Shown: positions 7,794 to 14,277 of the stretch, in pieces | Layout of the letters: every line of letters begins with the position of its first letter | How positions within the stretch are numbered: position 1 is the stretch's first letter | DNA from: JBNJGT01 sp046496745 | GTDB taxonomy: Archaea > Nanobdellota > Nanobdellia > Woesearchaeales > JACJVW01 | Assembly: GCA_046496745.1 (NCBI GenBank) | Contig: JAWOGQ010000054.1 | Coordinates: 1-20,310, forward strand | DNA length: 20,310 nt | Direction: 5' to 3' | Program-made: the position numbers and the translations under genes | Notes under the pieces: model-generated | Database searches by the model: none | What the model saw: the letters and a program-made list of their open reading frames with translations, nothing else | What the model was told of the DNA's origin: nothing

Positions 7794-7803
7794 TTTATCT
7801 TTT
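7794..7803 (-). promoter_or_regulatory. TATA-like box of the malic enzyme gene
   Basis: Minus-strand AAAAGATAAA, centred about 28 bp before the ATG at 7770, the leaderless distance used by most genes here. The element is a weak TATA match, so confidence is moderate. Confidence 0.4.
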
Positions 7804-7808
7804 TTTAG

Positions 7809-7823
7809 AAAAACATTTAAATT
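7809..7823 (+). promoter_or_regulatory. BRE and TATA box of the three-gene membrane/methyltransferase operon
   Basis: GAAAAA-like BRE followed by CATTTAAATT at 7814-7823, centred about 26 bp before the ATG at 7844. No Shine-Dalgarno intervenes, so the first gene is probably read from a leaderless message. Confidence 0.55.
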
Positions 7824-7843
7824 CACCTTGATTCTGCAAAGGC

Positions 7844-8449
7844 ATGGGCAAGAAGAAAACCAGAGGTCCAAAAAAGACCAAGCAGAACAAGAAGTCCAAG
7901 AAGCAGCTCATAATAGGCTTTTTGATAGTTTTCCTGATGGCCAGCAGTGGTTTTGGTATCATGTTCAGCGGTTTCTCCTCTGAAACCGAAAGCCAGGCCT
8001 ACAAAGACCTTTCATTCACACGCACAAACGATGGGTTCCAGACAACAATAAACGAAAAACCCTTCAAGGCATACTATCTTCCCCAGGAGGTTGAATCTAT
8101 CAACGTGTCAGATGAGATAATACAGTCTCTTGCATCAACAAAACAGATTGATGTGACCTCTGACCCTGATTCACCTGCTGCAAGGGATATTGCAGTGGCG
8201 CAGTTCTACCTTACAGATACTGCATCAAGACACATGAATACCTATGTAAGGAACGGTTTCACAAAAGAGAATCCACATAATATTTCCATAATCAATTGCA
8301 GCTCCCAGGTTCCGGTATTGGTCTACCAGGTTTCTGATGAGACCAGGATCACAAACGAAGGGTCCTGCATACATCTTTATGGAAGTGGCGCAGACAGTTT
8401 CATGCGTATGACTACACGTCTTGTCTATGGCATGCTAGGGGTTATATGA
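7844..8449 (+). CDS. Unknown single-pass membrane protein, paralogue 1
   Basis: This 201-residue protein of unknown function begins with about 20 mostly Lys/Arg/Gly residues, followed by one hydrophobic helix (21-41). That predicts a cytoplasmic N-terminus and an external domain of about 160 residues. The external domain has no motif I recognise. It shares a clear pattern with the next gene product: an FTKEN segment, then Cys152, then NEGSCIHLYG with Cys175, and an ending RLVYGMLGVI that matches RLGYALAGII. The paired cysteines could form a disulfide outside the cell. Its stop overlaps the next ATG, so expression is coupled. The ATG lies at leaderless distance from a TATA box. Confidence 0.75.
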   Translation: MGKKKTRGPKKTKQNKKSKKQLIIGFLIVFLMASSGFGIMFSGFSSETESQAYKDLSFTRTNDGFQTTINEKPFKAYYLPQEVESINVSDEIIQSLASTKQIDVTSDPDSPAARDIAVAQFYLTDTASRHMNTYVRNGFTKENPHNISIINCSSQVPVLVYQVSDETRITNEGSCIHLYGSGADSFMRMTTRLVYGMLGVI

Positions 8450-9294
8450 TGAAGAGACGCAAAATAAGAAAAGTGGTCGCAAAACCAAAGGATCTGGAAA
8501 AAGAAGAATCTGAGGCATCAGAGATTGAAGATTCCAAGGTCGAAGATTCCAAGATGGAAGACTCCAAGAGTGAAGACTCCAGGGTATCTGATCAGGAGTC
8601 AACAGACGGGGAAGGATCTGAAGAAAAAACCGAAAGGTCTGAAGACACCCTTGATAGCGAAGACACAAAAGAATCCGAAGAACCTGAGAAAAAACGCAAA
8701 AGACACACCCGCTCATTCATCATCGTCTCCCTGCTTTTTGTAGGCATACTTGCAGTAATACTTCTCGCAATCTTCCTTAACATGGAAGAGGAGGAATCAA
8801 TAAGGGAATACCAGTATAATGGATTCAATATATTGAACATGAGTGGAAGATGGTTCACCACCGTGAATGTAGAAGGGCGCAACCGCTCCCACACAATCGA
8901 GATGCACTACGGTCCAATGGAGGTTGACAGCATCCCTCTTGACCCGCAAGCCCTTCCCACAATATTCAGGACACAAAAAGTCTACCTTACTGTTGACCCT
9001 GATGCAAGCTCACACAGTGTTATTGGCATGGTAGAGGTTGGAAAGTTCCTGGGTCAGACTTATGATTTCTATAACATCCCCAGTGAGGCTGCCTTCACAA
9101 AAGAGAATGATGCAGGAAGAACAGTCATAACCTGTGATAATGCAACATCCCAGAACGTTGTGCTTGATTTCCGCGTCACCAACAAGACCAGTATCGATCT
9201 GGAAGATAACTGCATAATAGTACAGGGTGCAACCAACCAGGATGTCATCCGCGCATCAAACCGCCTTGGTTATGCCCTTGCAGGTATCATATGA
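8446..9294 (+). CDS. Unknown single-pass membrane protein, paralogue 2, with acidic repeat tail
   Basis: This 282-residue paralogue of the preceding gene product has a different cytoplasmic region: a basic start (MMKRRKIRK), then about 70 residues dominated by Glu, Asp and Ser, including four tandem five-residue EDSK-type repeats (27-46). KKRKRH (82-87) precedes a membrane helix at 91-111. The external domain (112-282) repeats the features of its partner: FTKEN at 217-221, Cys230, Cys256 and a C-terminal RLGYALAGII. Several N-x-S/T sites (for example NMS, NRS, NAT, NKT) would allow surface N-glycosylation. The gene overlaps both neighbours by four bases. ATG codons at 8446 and 8449 are both possible starts. 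Tandem, co-transcribed paralogues suggest a hetero-oligomer, but no function can be stated. Confidence 0.75.
   Translation: MMKRRKIRKVVAKPKDLEKEESEASEIEDSKVEDSKMEDSKSEDSRVSDQESTDGEGSEEKTERSEDTLDSEDTKESEEPEKKRKRHTRSFIIVSLLFVGILAVILLAIFLNMEEEESIREYQYNGFNILNMSGRWFTTVNVEGRNRSHTIEMHYGPMEVDSIPLDPQALPTIFRTQKVYLTVDPDASSHSVIGMVEVGKFLGQTYDFYNIPSEAAFTKENDAGRTVITCDNATSQNVVLDFRVTNKTSIDLEDNCIIVQGATNQDVIRASNRLGYALAGII
8524..8583 (+). repeat. Tandem 15-bp repeat, four units, inside paralogue 2
   Basis: Four consecutive 15-bp units of the form xxxGAAGAYTCCARG encode IEDSK, VEDSK, MEDSK and SEDSR. The first codon of each unit varies while GAAGA-TCCA is nearly fixed, which looks like recent slippage or unequal-crossover expansion of an acidic linker. 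Confidence 0.8.
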
Positions 9295-9917
9295 CTGATC
9301 ATTATTTTTCCAGGACTCCCGGATCAAAGCCTCGCTACCAGCATTTGGATGTAACGCTCCGGGGTCAGTCCCTTAGACTTACCACAGGCTCAGGCATATT
9401 CTCAAAAGATCATATAGACAAGGGGACCCATCTCCTCATAGCTTCAGCATCCATTGAAGGATCATTTATCCTTGACCTTGGCTGCGGTTATGGTCCTGTA
9501 GGCCTTTCCCTTGCAAAAGCATACCCCTCTGCCCATGTGACTCTTTCTGATGTCAACGAGCGCGCTGTAAAGATCACAAGAAAGAACGCAAAAGACAACG
9601 GCATACACAATGTTACAGTCCTTCAAAGCGATATCTACCAGGGAATAACAGGAAAATTCAGCGAGATACTTCTAAATCCTCCCCAGACCGCAGGCAAAGC
9701 CATATGCCAGGCAATGATTGCAGGAGCAATAGAACACCTGCAGGAGAATGGCTCGCTCCAGATAGTGGCAAGGCACAATATAGGCGGAAAGACACTTTCA
9801 GAGTACATGGGATCCGTCTTCGGCAATGTGGATGTCCTTGCAAAAAAGAGTGGCTTTCGCGTCTATCGCAGTTTCAGAGAATCTCCAGCTGTCCGCAAGA
9901 AAGATCAACAAACCTGA
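9291..9917 (+). CDS. RsmC-like class I SAM-dependent methyltransferase
   Basis: This 208-residue protein belongs to the methyltransferase small-domain (MTS) group, which includes RsmC and archaeal MJ0882-like enzymes that methylate rRNA or tRNA bases. The SAM-binding motif I is ILDLGCGYGPVG (60-71). An acidic residue, Asp87, follows at the end of the next strand to hold the ribose. The catalytic NPPQTAGK at 129-136 is the N-P-P motif typical of exocyclic amino N-methylation. Only the catalytic domain is present; bacterial RsmC has an additional N-terminal copy. The likely substrate is guanine in 16S rRNA, by homology only. Its ATG overlaps the stop of the membrane paralogue upstream, and its last 44 bp overlap a gene on the opposite strand. 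No functional link to the membrane proteins is evident. Confidence 0.88.
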   Translation: MTDHYFSRTPGSKPRYQHLDVTLRGQSLRLTTGSGIFSKDHIDKGTHLLIASASIEGSFILDLGCGYGPVGLSLAKAYPSAHVTLSDVNERAVKITRKNAKDNGIHNVTVLQSDIYQGITGKFSEILLNPPQTAGKAICQAMIAGAIEHLQENGSLQIVARHNIGGKTLSEYMGSVFGNVDVLAKKSGFRVYRSFRESPAVRKKDQQT

Positions 9918-10230
9918 AACCCACACCCAGCTCCTGCAGTGCGGTGACAAGCGCGGTGTGTTCCTTGCCTGAGCCAGAACACATGTTTACCGCAACCTCA
10001 ATTCCGGTCACCTTGTCTTTAAGGCTTGAAAGTATCTCCTTCTTCAGTTTCATTATGTCATCATTGAAGTCAGCAACAATAAGTTCAGTCTTCGCGTCAG
10101 GCTGGAACTTCTCCTTTCCGAACTGGTTAGTGATAAGGAATATCTTCTCCCATTCCTGCGATCTCAATACTTTTGCAACCTGCCCCCATGTTCCCTTGCC
10201 TGTGGAAAGAAGTGCTACAAGTTGTGTCAT
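9874..10230 (-). CDS. Small Rossmann-like protein with CARF-like glycine motifs, function unknown
   Basis: This 118-residue protein is a single alpha/beta domain. It has a hydrophobic first strand leading into STGKGTWGQVAKVL (9-22), alternating strands and helices, and a second strand leading into VNMCSGSGKEHTALVTAL (81-98). The layout of one glycine loop after the first strand and a polar G-x-GK-x-x-x loop after a later strand resembles the ligand-binding faces of CARF-type Rossmann domains, which sense cyclic oligoadenylates. No effector nuclease is attached and no CRISPR array or cas gene is in the window, so that resemblance is only a hypothesis. A nucleotide-binding role is the safer guess. 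It has its own TATA box at leaderless distance. Its 3' end overlaps the methyltransferase gene by 44 bp. Confidence 0.8.
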   Translation of the reverse strand: MTQLVALLSTGKGTWGQVAKVLRSQEWEKIFLITNQFGKEKFQPDAKTELIVADFNDDIMKLKKEILSSLKDKVTGIEVAVNMCSGSGKEHTALVTALQELGVGFRFVDLSCGQLEIL

Positions 10231-10251
10231 GTCTTAATCAAATATAAAGAA

Positions 10252-10261
10252 TCTTATAAAT
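10252..10261 (-). promoter_or_regulatory. TATA box of the Rossmann-like gene
   Basis: Minus-strand ATTTATAAGA, preceded by GAAAAG (BRE-like), centred 27 bp before the ATG at 10230. It lies in the 35-bp gap after the rhomboid gene, so this gene does not depend on rhomboid transcription. Confidence 0.65.
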
Positions 10262-10265
10262 CTTT

Positions 10266-10928
10266 TCATAGCCTTCCATAACGAAGGTAAGCCTCGATAT
10301 CATCATCGTTCATCTCTGTTCTCTTTGTTCTCTTTTTTCGCACTTCCGGCTGCATCACTTTTTGTTTCTGGGATTTCAGGTAATACCCGTACCCAAGCCC
10401 GCAGGCAAGTCCTGCAAGATGTGATATGTTAGCAAAACCCCCTGGTCCAACTCCCAGTACACCTAGGATATCCACCATTGCTATTATTATCCCTGCAGTC
10501 CTCATTGACATAGGTATAAAGAAAAAGAAGAGCACCTGGAGATGAGGCAAAAGCATTATTGTCACACCAAGTATCCCCATTATTGCGCCGCTTGCACCCA
10601 CAGCATAATTCCCGAAAGGCGTCACTACAAAAGCGATCGCAGCCAATATTCCTGATGCAAAATATATCATGTAGAACCTTTTTGTCCCTATCCTTTGCTC
10701 TATCAATGAACCAAACATGAGTAAGACGAACATATTGAAAAGGATATGCTCAAAACTTCCGTGCAGAAACATTGAAGTCACAATAATCCAGGGCTGGAAA
10801 ATGACCTTGGCACTATCAAGCCACAACATCTCTGTCAAAGGAAAATCAACAGACTTTGATATTATCTGCATCACAAACAATACAATATTTACTATCAGTA
10901 TTGTAAGGACTGCACTTGGCTTTTTCAT
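10266..10928 (-). CDS. Rhomboid-family intramembrane serine protease
   Basis: This 220-residue, six-helix-scale membrane protein should cleave substrates inside the bilayer. The catalytic Ser113 is in GASGAIMG (111-118) and the catalytic His170 in ISHLAG (168-173). HILFNMF (61-67) supplies the conserved Asn65 of the oxyanion region. The hydrophobic segments between residues 5 and 185 match the basic rhomboid core with no extra helices. The C-terminal 30 residues are charged and cytoplasmic. I chose the ATG at 10928: a TTG nine bases upstream is in frame, but the ATG lies 27 bp after a TATA box, the same leaderless spacing as its neighbours, and MKKPSAVL is a natural rhomboid start. Substrates cannot be read from the sequence. 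Confidence 0.93.
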   Translation of the reverse strand: MKKPSAVLTILIVNIVLFVMQIISKSVDFPLTEMLWLDSAKVIFQPWIIVTSMFLHGSFEHILFNMFVLLMFGSLIEQRIGTKRFYMIYFASGILAAIAFVVTPFGNYAVGASGAIMGILGVTIMLLPHLQVLFFFFIPMSMRTAGIIIAMVDILGVLGVGPGGFANISHLAGLACGLGYGYYLKSQKQKVMQPEVRKKRTKRTEMNDDDIEAYLRYGRL

Positions 10929-10950
10929 TCCATACAAAAAGGAAAGATTC

Positions 10951-10960
10951 TTTTTAAACT
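10951..10960 (-). promoter_or_regulatory. TATA box of the rhomboid gene
   Basis: Minus-strand AGTTTAAAAA, centred about 27 bp before the ATG at 10928. It faces away from the + strand TATA box centred only about 24 bp further right, making a compact divergent promoter. Confidence 0.55.
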
Positions 10961-10965
10961 TATTG

Positions 10966-10982
10966 CCAAAAATAATTTATAG
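10966..10982 (+). promoter_or_regulatory. BRE and TATA box of the 62-residue gene
   Basis: CCAAAAATAA followed by TTTATAG, centred about 25 bp before the ATG at 11004 with no Shine-Dalgarno. This predicts a leaderless message. Confidence 0.55.
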
Positions 10983-11003
10983 TACAAAGCAAGAATCAAC
11001 CCC

Positions 11004-11192
11004 ATGAAAATAACCATAGACACACAAAAAGACTCAACTGAAGATATCAAGAAGACCATAACCTTTCTCCAGCAACTGGTCGATGGCACCCCTGATAATA
11101 TTGTCTTAGAGGAAGATTCATCGAAAGATTCTTCCGAGAAAAAACCAGATGAGTCCTATGAAGCCATGGATATAGGCATCAGTTGGTATTGA
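11004..11192 (+). CDS. Small acidic protein of unknown function (62 residues)
   Basis: The product begins MKITIDTQKDSTEDIKKTI, then has a helix ending in LVDG and a Ser/Asp/Glu/Lys-rich, probably disordered second half, ending GISWY. The opening beta strand plus helix resembles small conserved archaeal proteins of unknown function that I have seen annotated as hypothetical, but no family is assigned. A TATA box at the leaderless distance supports it as a genuine gene. The last 14 bp overlap the 3' end of aspS on the other strand. Without a detectable domain the role remains open. Confidence 0.65.
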   Translation: MKITIDTQKDSTEDIKKTITFLQQLVDGTPDNIVLEEDSSKDSSEKKPDESYEAMDIGISWY

Positions 11193-12939
11193 CCACATCA
11201 AGTTTCAGGTGAAGCTCTTTCAGCTGTCCCTGGGTTATGGGGTTTGGGCATCCGTCCATTGGGCATTGCGCAGCCTTGTTCTTCGGGAATGCTATGACCT
11301 CTCTTATATCATGTGTCCCTGTAAGCATTGCAATATACCTGTCAAAACCAAGCCCCATGCCTCCGTGAGGAGGTCCGCCATACTTATATGCATCCATGAG
11401 GAATCCGAATGAATCCTCTGCATCCTTCTTGTCAAAACCTATTATCGAGAGTATCTTTTCCTGTATATCCGGCTGGTTGATCCGTATAGAACCGCTTCCC
11501 AGTTCAACACCATTGAGCACAAGGTCAAACAGGTCACCATAGACCTTTCCAGGATCCTCATCAAGGTATTTCAGATGCTCTTTCTTTGGCATCGAGAAAA
11601 AATTATGCATTGAATCCCACTTGTTCTCGTCTTCATTCCATTCGAATAAAGGGAAGTCAACAACCCAGCAGAATTTCATTTCAGATTCGTCGTAAAGCTC
11701 AAGACGCTTACCAAGTTCCTTGCGCAACTCAGCAAGCACATCATTTGTGACACCAGGCTTATCAGCGATAAACATCAGCACGCTTCCAGGCTTTGCCTTT
11801 GTTCTTTCAAGCAGGCGTTTCTGCACATCATCATTGAAGTATTTCACTATATTGGATTCAAGGCCTTCATCAGTGACACGCATCCATGCCATCCCGTTAG
11901 CGCCCTGCTTCTTTGCAAACTCTATAAGATTATCGATCTCCTTTCGCGAGAAATCATGCCCTGGATTGATGCATTTCACCAACCCTCCTGACTTGACAAC
12001 GTTCTGGAACACACTGAAATCACTATCCCCAACAATAGATGTCACGTCAGTAAGCTCAAGCCCGAACCTTAAGTCAGGCTTGTCGCATCCATACTTCTCC
12101 ATTGCTTCATCAAAGCTTATCACAGTGAAAGGTTCCTTTATCTTTACTCCGAAAGCCTTCTCTGTCATCTCCTTGAAAAGCCCCTCAACAAAGTCACGGA
12201 TATCCTTCTCCTCAACAAAGCTCATCTCCAGGTCTATCTGGGTATGTTCAGGTTGCCTGTCAGAACGCAGGTCCTCATCCCTGAGACATCGTGCGAACTG
12301 GAAATAACGATCAAAGCCTGCGATCATCAGCAGCTGCTTGTAGAGTTGCGGACTTTGCGGTAAAGCATAGAACTTTGAAGGATTCACCCTGCTTGGCACC
12401 ACATAATCACGCGCACCCTCAGGTGTTGATTTTACAAGATGGGGTGTCTCGATTTCCATGAAATCATAGTTATTAAGATACTCACGTGCGACCTGCGCAG
12501 CCTTGAACCTTTTCTTCAGGTTCTCCTGCATTATTGGTCTTCGAAGATCAAGGTAACGATACTTCAGCCGCATCTCATCATTTGCGACTATCCGATCATC
12601 GACTTCAAGAGGCGGAGTCTCAGCCTTTGCAAGTATGTTCAGTGAATGTACATCAACCTCAACCTGCCCTGTCACAAGGTTAGGGTTCTCCATACCTTCC
12701 TTACGTTTTATTACAGTCCCGCTTACCTGGATCACATCTTCCCGTCTGAGCTTTTCTGCGATTGCATGGTTCTCCTTGTTGATAGGATTGAATACGATCT
12801 GGCTCAGCCCATAACGGTCCCTTAAGTCAATGAAGATAAGTCCTCCATGGTCCCTGTTTGAATGCACCCAGCCGCATAAAGTGACCTCACTGTCAATATC
12901 TGTCTGCTTGAGTTCTCCGCAAGTATGTGTTCTCATCAT
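11179..12939 (-). CDS. aspS: Aspartyl-tRNA synthetase, bacterial type with GAD domain
   Basis: This class II synthetase (586 residues from the chosen start) charges tRNA with aspartate. MRTHTCGEL and the N-terminal OB fold (about 3-105) with GWVHSNRDHGG bind the anticodon. SPQLYKQLLM (about 196-205) lies in the aspartate/ATP site. Motif 2 is in FARCLRDEDLRSDRQPEHTQ (about 216-235), and motif 3 in GGMGLGFDRY (about 526-535). A roughly 110-residue insertion (about 300-410) between the catalytic motifs is the GAD domain. Length and insertion are the bacterial form; archaeal AspRS is about 430 residues and lacks GAD. The frame remains open up to an ATG at 13002, but a TATA box lies inside that extension, so I start at 12939 (an ATG at 12936 is equally possible). 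Tandem ATG-ATG makes the exact first codon uncertain. Confidence 0.95.
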   Translation of the reverse strand: MMRTHTCGELKQTDIDSEVTLCGWVHSNRDHGGLIFIDLRDRYGLSQIVFNPINKENHAIAEKLRREDVIQVSGTVIKRKEGMENPNLVTGQVEVDVHSLNILAKAETPPLEVDDRIVANDEMRLKYRYLDLRRPIMQENLKKRFKAAQVAREYLNNYDFMEIETPHLVKSTPEGARDYVVPSRVNPSKFYALPQSPQLYKQLLMIAGFDRYFQFARCLRDEDLRSDRQPEHTQIDLEMSFVEEKDIRDFVEGLFKEMTEKAFGVKIKEPFTVISFDEAMEKYGCDKPDLRFGLELTDVTSIVGDSDFSVFQNVVKSGGLVKCINPGHDFSRKEIDNLIEFAKKQGANGMAWMRVTDEGLESNIVKYFNDDVQKRLLERTKAKPGSVLMFIADKPGVTNDVLAELRKELGKRLELYDESEMKFCWVVDFPLFEWNEDENKWDSMHNFFSMPKKEHLKYLDEDPGKVYGDLFDLVLNGVELGSGSIRINQPDIQEKILSIIGFDKKDAEDSFGFLMDAYKYGGPPHGGMGLGFDRYIAMLTGTHDIREVIAFPKNKAAQCPMDGCPNPITQGQLKELHLKLDVVNTN

Positions 12940-12962
12940 TGCAATCAAGGAAACAATGGCTT

Positions 12963-12971
12963 CTTTTAAAG
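12963..12971 (-). promoter_or_regulatory. TATA box of aspS
   Basis: Minus-strand CTTTAAAAG preceded by GGGAAAG (BRE-like). Its centre is about 28 bp before the ATG at 12939, predicting a leaderless aspS message and arguing against the upstream in-frame ATG at 13002. Confidence 0.6.
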
Positions 12972-13101
12972 CTTTCCCAAATTCCCTTAGGACGTCGCCC
13001 ATATCTTTCTAAAAAGACCTCCCTGGTTGCCCTGCCACCTAATTCCTGGGAAAAGACTAAGTCTGATGCATTTTTTGAGAACCCCAAAGCAGAGCAACAG
13101 A

Positions 13102-13109
13102 TTTATAAA
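13102..13109 (+). promoter_or_regulatory. TATA box of trpS
   Basis: TTTATAAA, centred 27 bp before the trpS ATG, with no Shine-Dalgarno in between. The 193-bp space between aspS and trpS thus carries two outward-facing promoters; the roughly 130 bp between the two boxes shows nothing else recognisable. Confidence 0.7.
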
Positions 13110-13132
13110 CGAAAACCCTCTCCGTTTTTATC

Positions 13133-14236
13133 ATGGGAACAGTAACACCCTGGGAAGTGACAGGAAAGATAGATTATGAGAAGATCATCAAGGACTTTGG
13201 TGTATCTCCCATAGAAGAGCTTCCGGAACAGTTTAATGATCTCCTTTTCAGGAGAAAAAAGATCTTTGCCCATCGTGATTTCGATCGTGTACTCTCTGCG
13301 ATAAGAGAGAAAAAGCCCTTTATCATGATGACAGGCCTCATGCCTTCAGGAAAATTCCATATAGGGCACATGATTTTGGCAAAACAGATGTTATTCTACC
13401 AAAAGTTAGGCGCAAAAGTATACATCACCGTTGCTGATATCGAAGCTTATAACGCCCGCGGCCAGTCCCTTGAAGAAAGCCGCAAGATAGCGATAGAAGA
13501 ATACCTGCTTAATTATGCAGCGCTCGGCCTTGACCTTGAGAAGTGCAACATATATTTCCAGAGCAACCGCTCTTCTGACCCAAAGATTGCAAACGCCTAT
13601 TACCGCCTGCAAAACATCCTGGCACGCCACGTCACATTCAACGAATTCCGCGCAGTCTACGGAGAGATAAGTCCCGGCAAGATGACTTCTGCCTTGATCC
13701 AGGCATCAGACATGCTTCATCCACAGCTTCCTGAACTGGAAGGCCCGATGCCTGTTGTTGTGCCTGTTGGAATAGACCAGGACCCTCACATCCGCCTGGC
13801 ACGCGACATAACCCAGAGGGTAAAATCATACAATTTTGTCCAGCTCTCTTCCACCTATCATCTGTTTGTCCCTGGCCTTTCAGGTGACAAGATGTCATCA
13901 TCAGATCCAACATCTTATATTGCGCTTACAGATGATGAGAAGACTGTCAGGAAGAAAGTCAACAAGTACGCCTTCTCCGGCGGTCAGGACACAGTAGAGA
14001 AGCACAGGGAAAAAGGAGGAGACCCTGATATAGACATAGCCTTCCAGTGGCTGACATTCCTTGAAGAGGATGACGAGACCCTGAAAAAAGTAAGGGATGA
14101 CTACCGTGCAGGAACCCTTCTATCAGGCGAACTCAAGGCAAAACTGATAGACAAGCTCAACGATTTTCTCCAGTACCACCAGGCTGCCCGCAAGAAAGTG
14201 CAGGACATGGTCACAGAATTCGCCCGCGAATTGTGA
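13133..14236 (+). CDS. trpS: Tryptophanyl-tRNA synthetase, archaeal/eukaryotic type
   Basis: This 367-residue class I synthetase attaches tryptophan to its tRNA in the cytoplasm. It opens with TPWEVTGKIDYEKII, the N-terminal signature of archaeal and eukaryotic TrpRS that bacterial TrpRS lacks. The HIGH motif is PSGKFHIGHM (71-80) and the KMSKS motif is GDKMSSSDP (251-259). Between them VPVGIDQDPHIRLARDI (210-226) carries residues of the tryptophan/ATP pocket. The length is in the normal archaeal range. In contrast to the bacterial-type aspS next door, this gene looks vertically inherited. It has a leaderless promoter and is followed after 41 bp by topA on the same strand. Confidence 0.96.
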   Translation: MGTVTPWEVTGKIDYEKIIKDFGVSPIEELPEQFNDLLFRRKKIFAHRDFDRVLSAIREKKPFIMMTGLMPSGKFHIGHMILAKQMLFYQKLGAKVYITVADIEAYNARGQSLEESRKIAIEEYLLNYAALGLDLEKCNIYFQSNRSSDPKIANAYYRLQNILARHVTFNEFRAVYGEISPGKMTSALIQASDMLHPQLPELEGPMPVVVPVGIDQDPHIRLARDITQRVKSYNFVQLSSTYHLFVPGLSGDKMSSSDPTSYIALTDDEKTVRKKVNKYAFSGGQDTVEKHREKGGDPDIDIAFQWLTFLEEDDETLKKVRDDYRAGTLLSGELKAKLIDKLNDFLQYHQAARKKVQDMVTEFAREL

Positions 14237-14245
14237 AATACAAAG

Positions 14246-14255
14246 TTTTTTAAAC
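14246..14255 (+). promoter_or_regulatory. Combined trpS oligo-T end and topA TATA box
   Basis: TTTTTTAAAC begins ten bases after the trpS stop. The T6 run could end trpS transcripts, while the TTTTAAA part sits about 27 bp before the topA ATG at 14278, the leaderless distance. One short element probably serves both purposes. Confidence 0.5.
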
Positions 14256-14277
14256 AATTCCCTGTTTTGCAGAATGA

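Noticed and set aside
9704..10237. Open + strand frame of 177 codons across the methyltransferase 3' end and the Rossmann-like gene
   Set aside because: It is antisense or out of frame to two well-supported genes and its product has no coherent pattern.
10929..10937. TTG start three codons upstream of the rhomboid ATG
   Set aside because: The ATG at 10928 is at leaderless distance from a TATA box and starts a natural rhomboid N-terminus; no Shine-Dalgarno supports the TTG.
12940..13002. In-frame N-terminal extension of aspS starting at an ATG at 13002
   Set aside because: Known AspRS proteins start at the equivalent of MRTHTCG. The best TATA box lies inside the extension, so transcripts would not include the upstream ATG.
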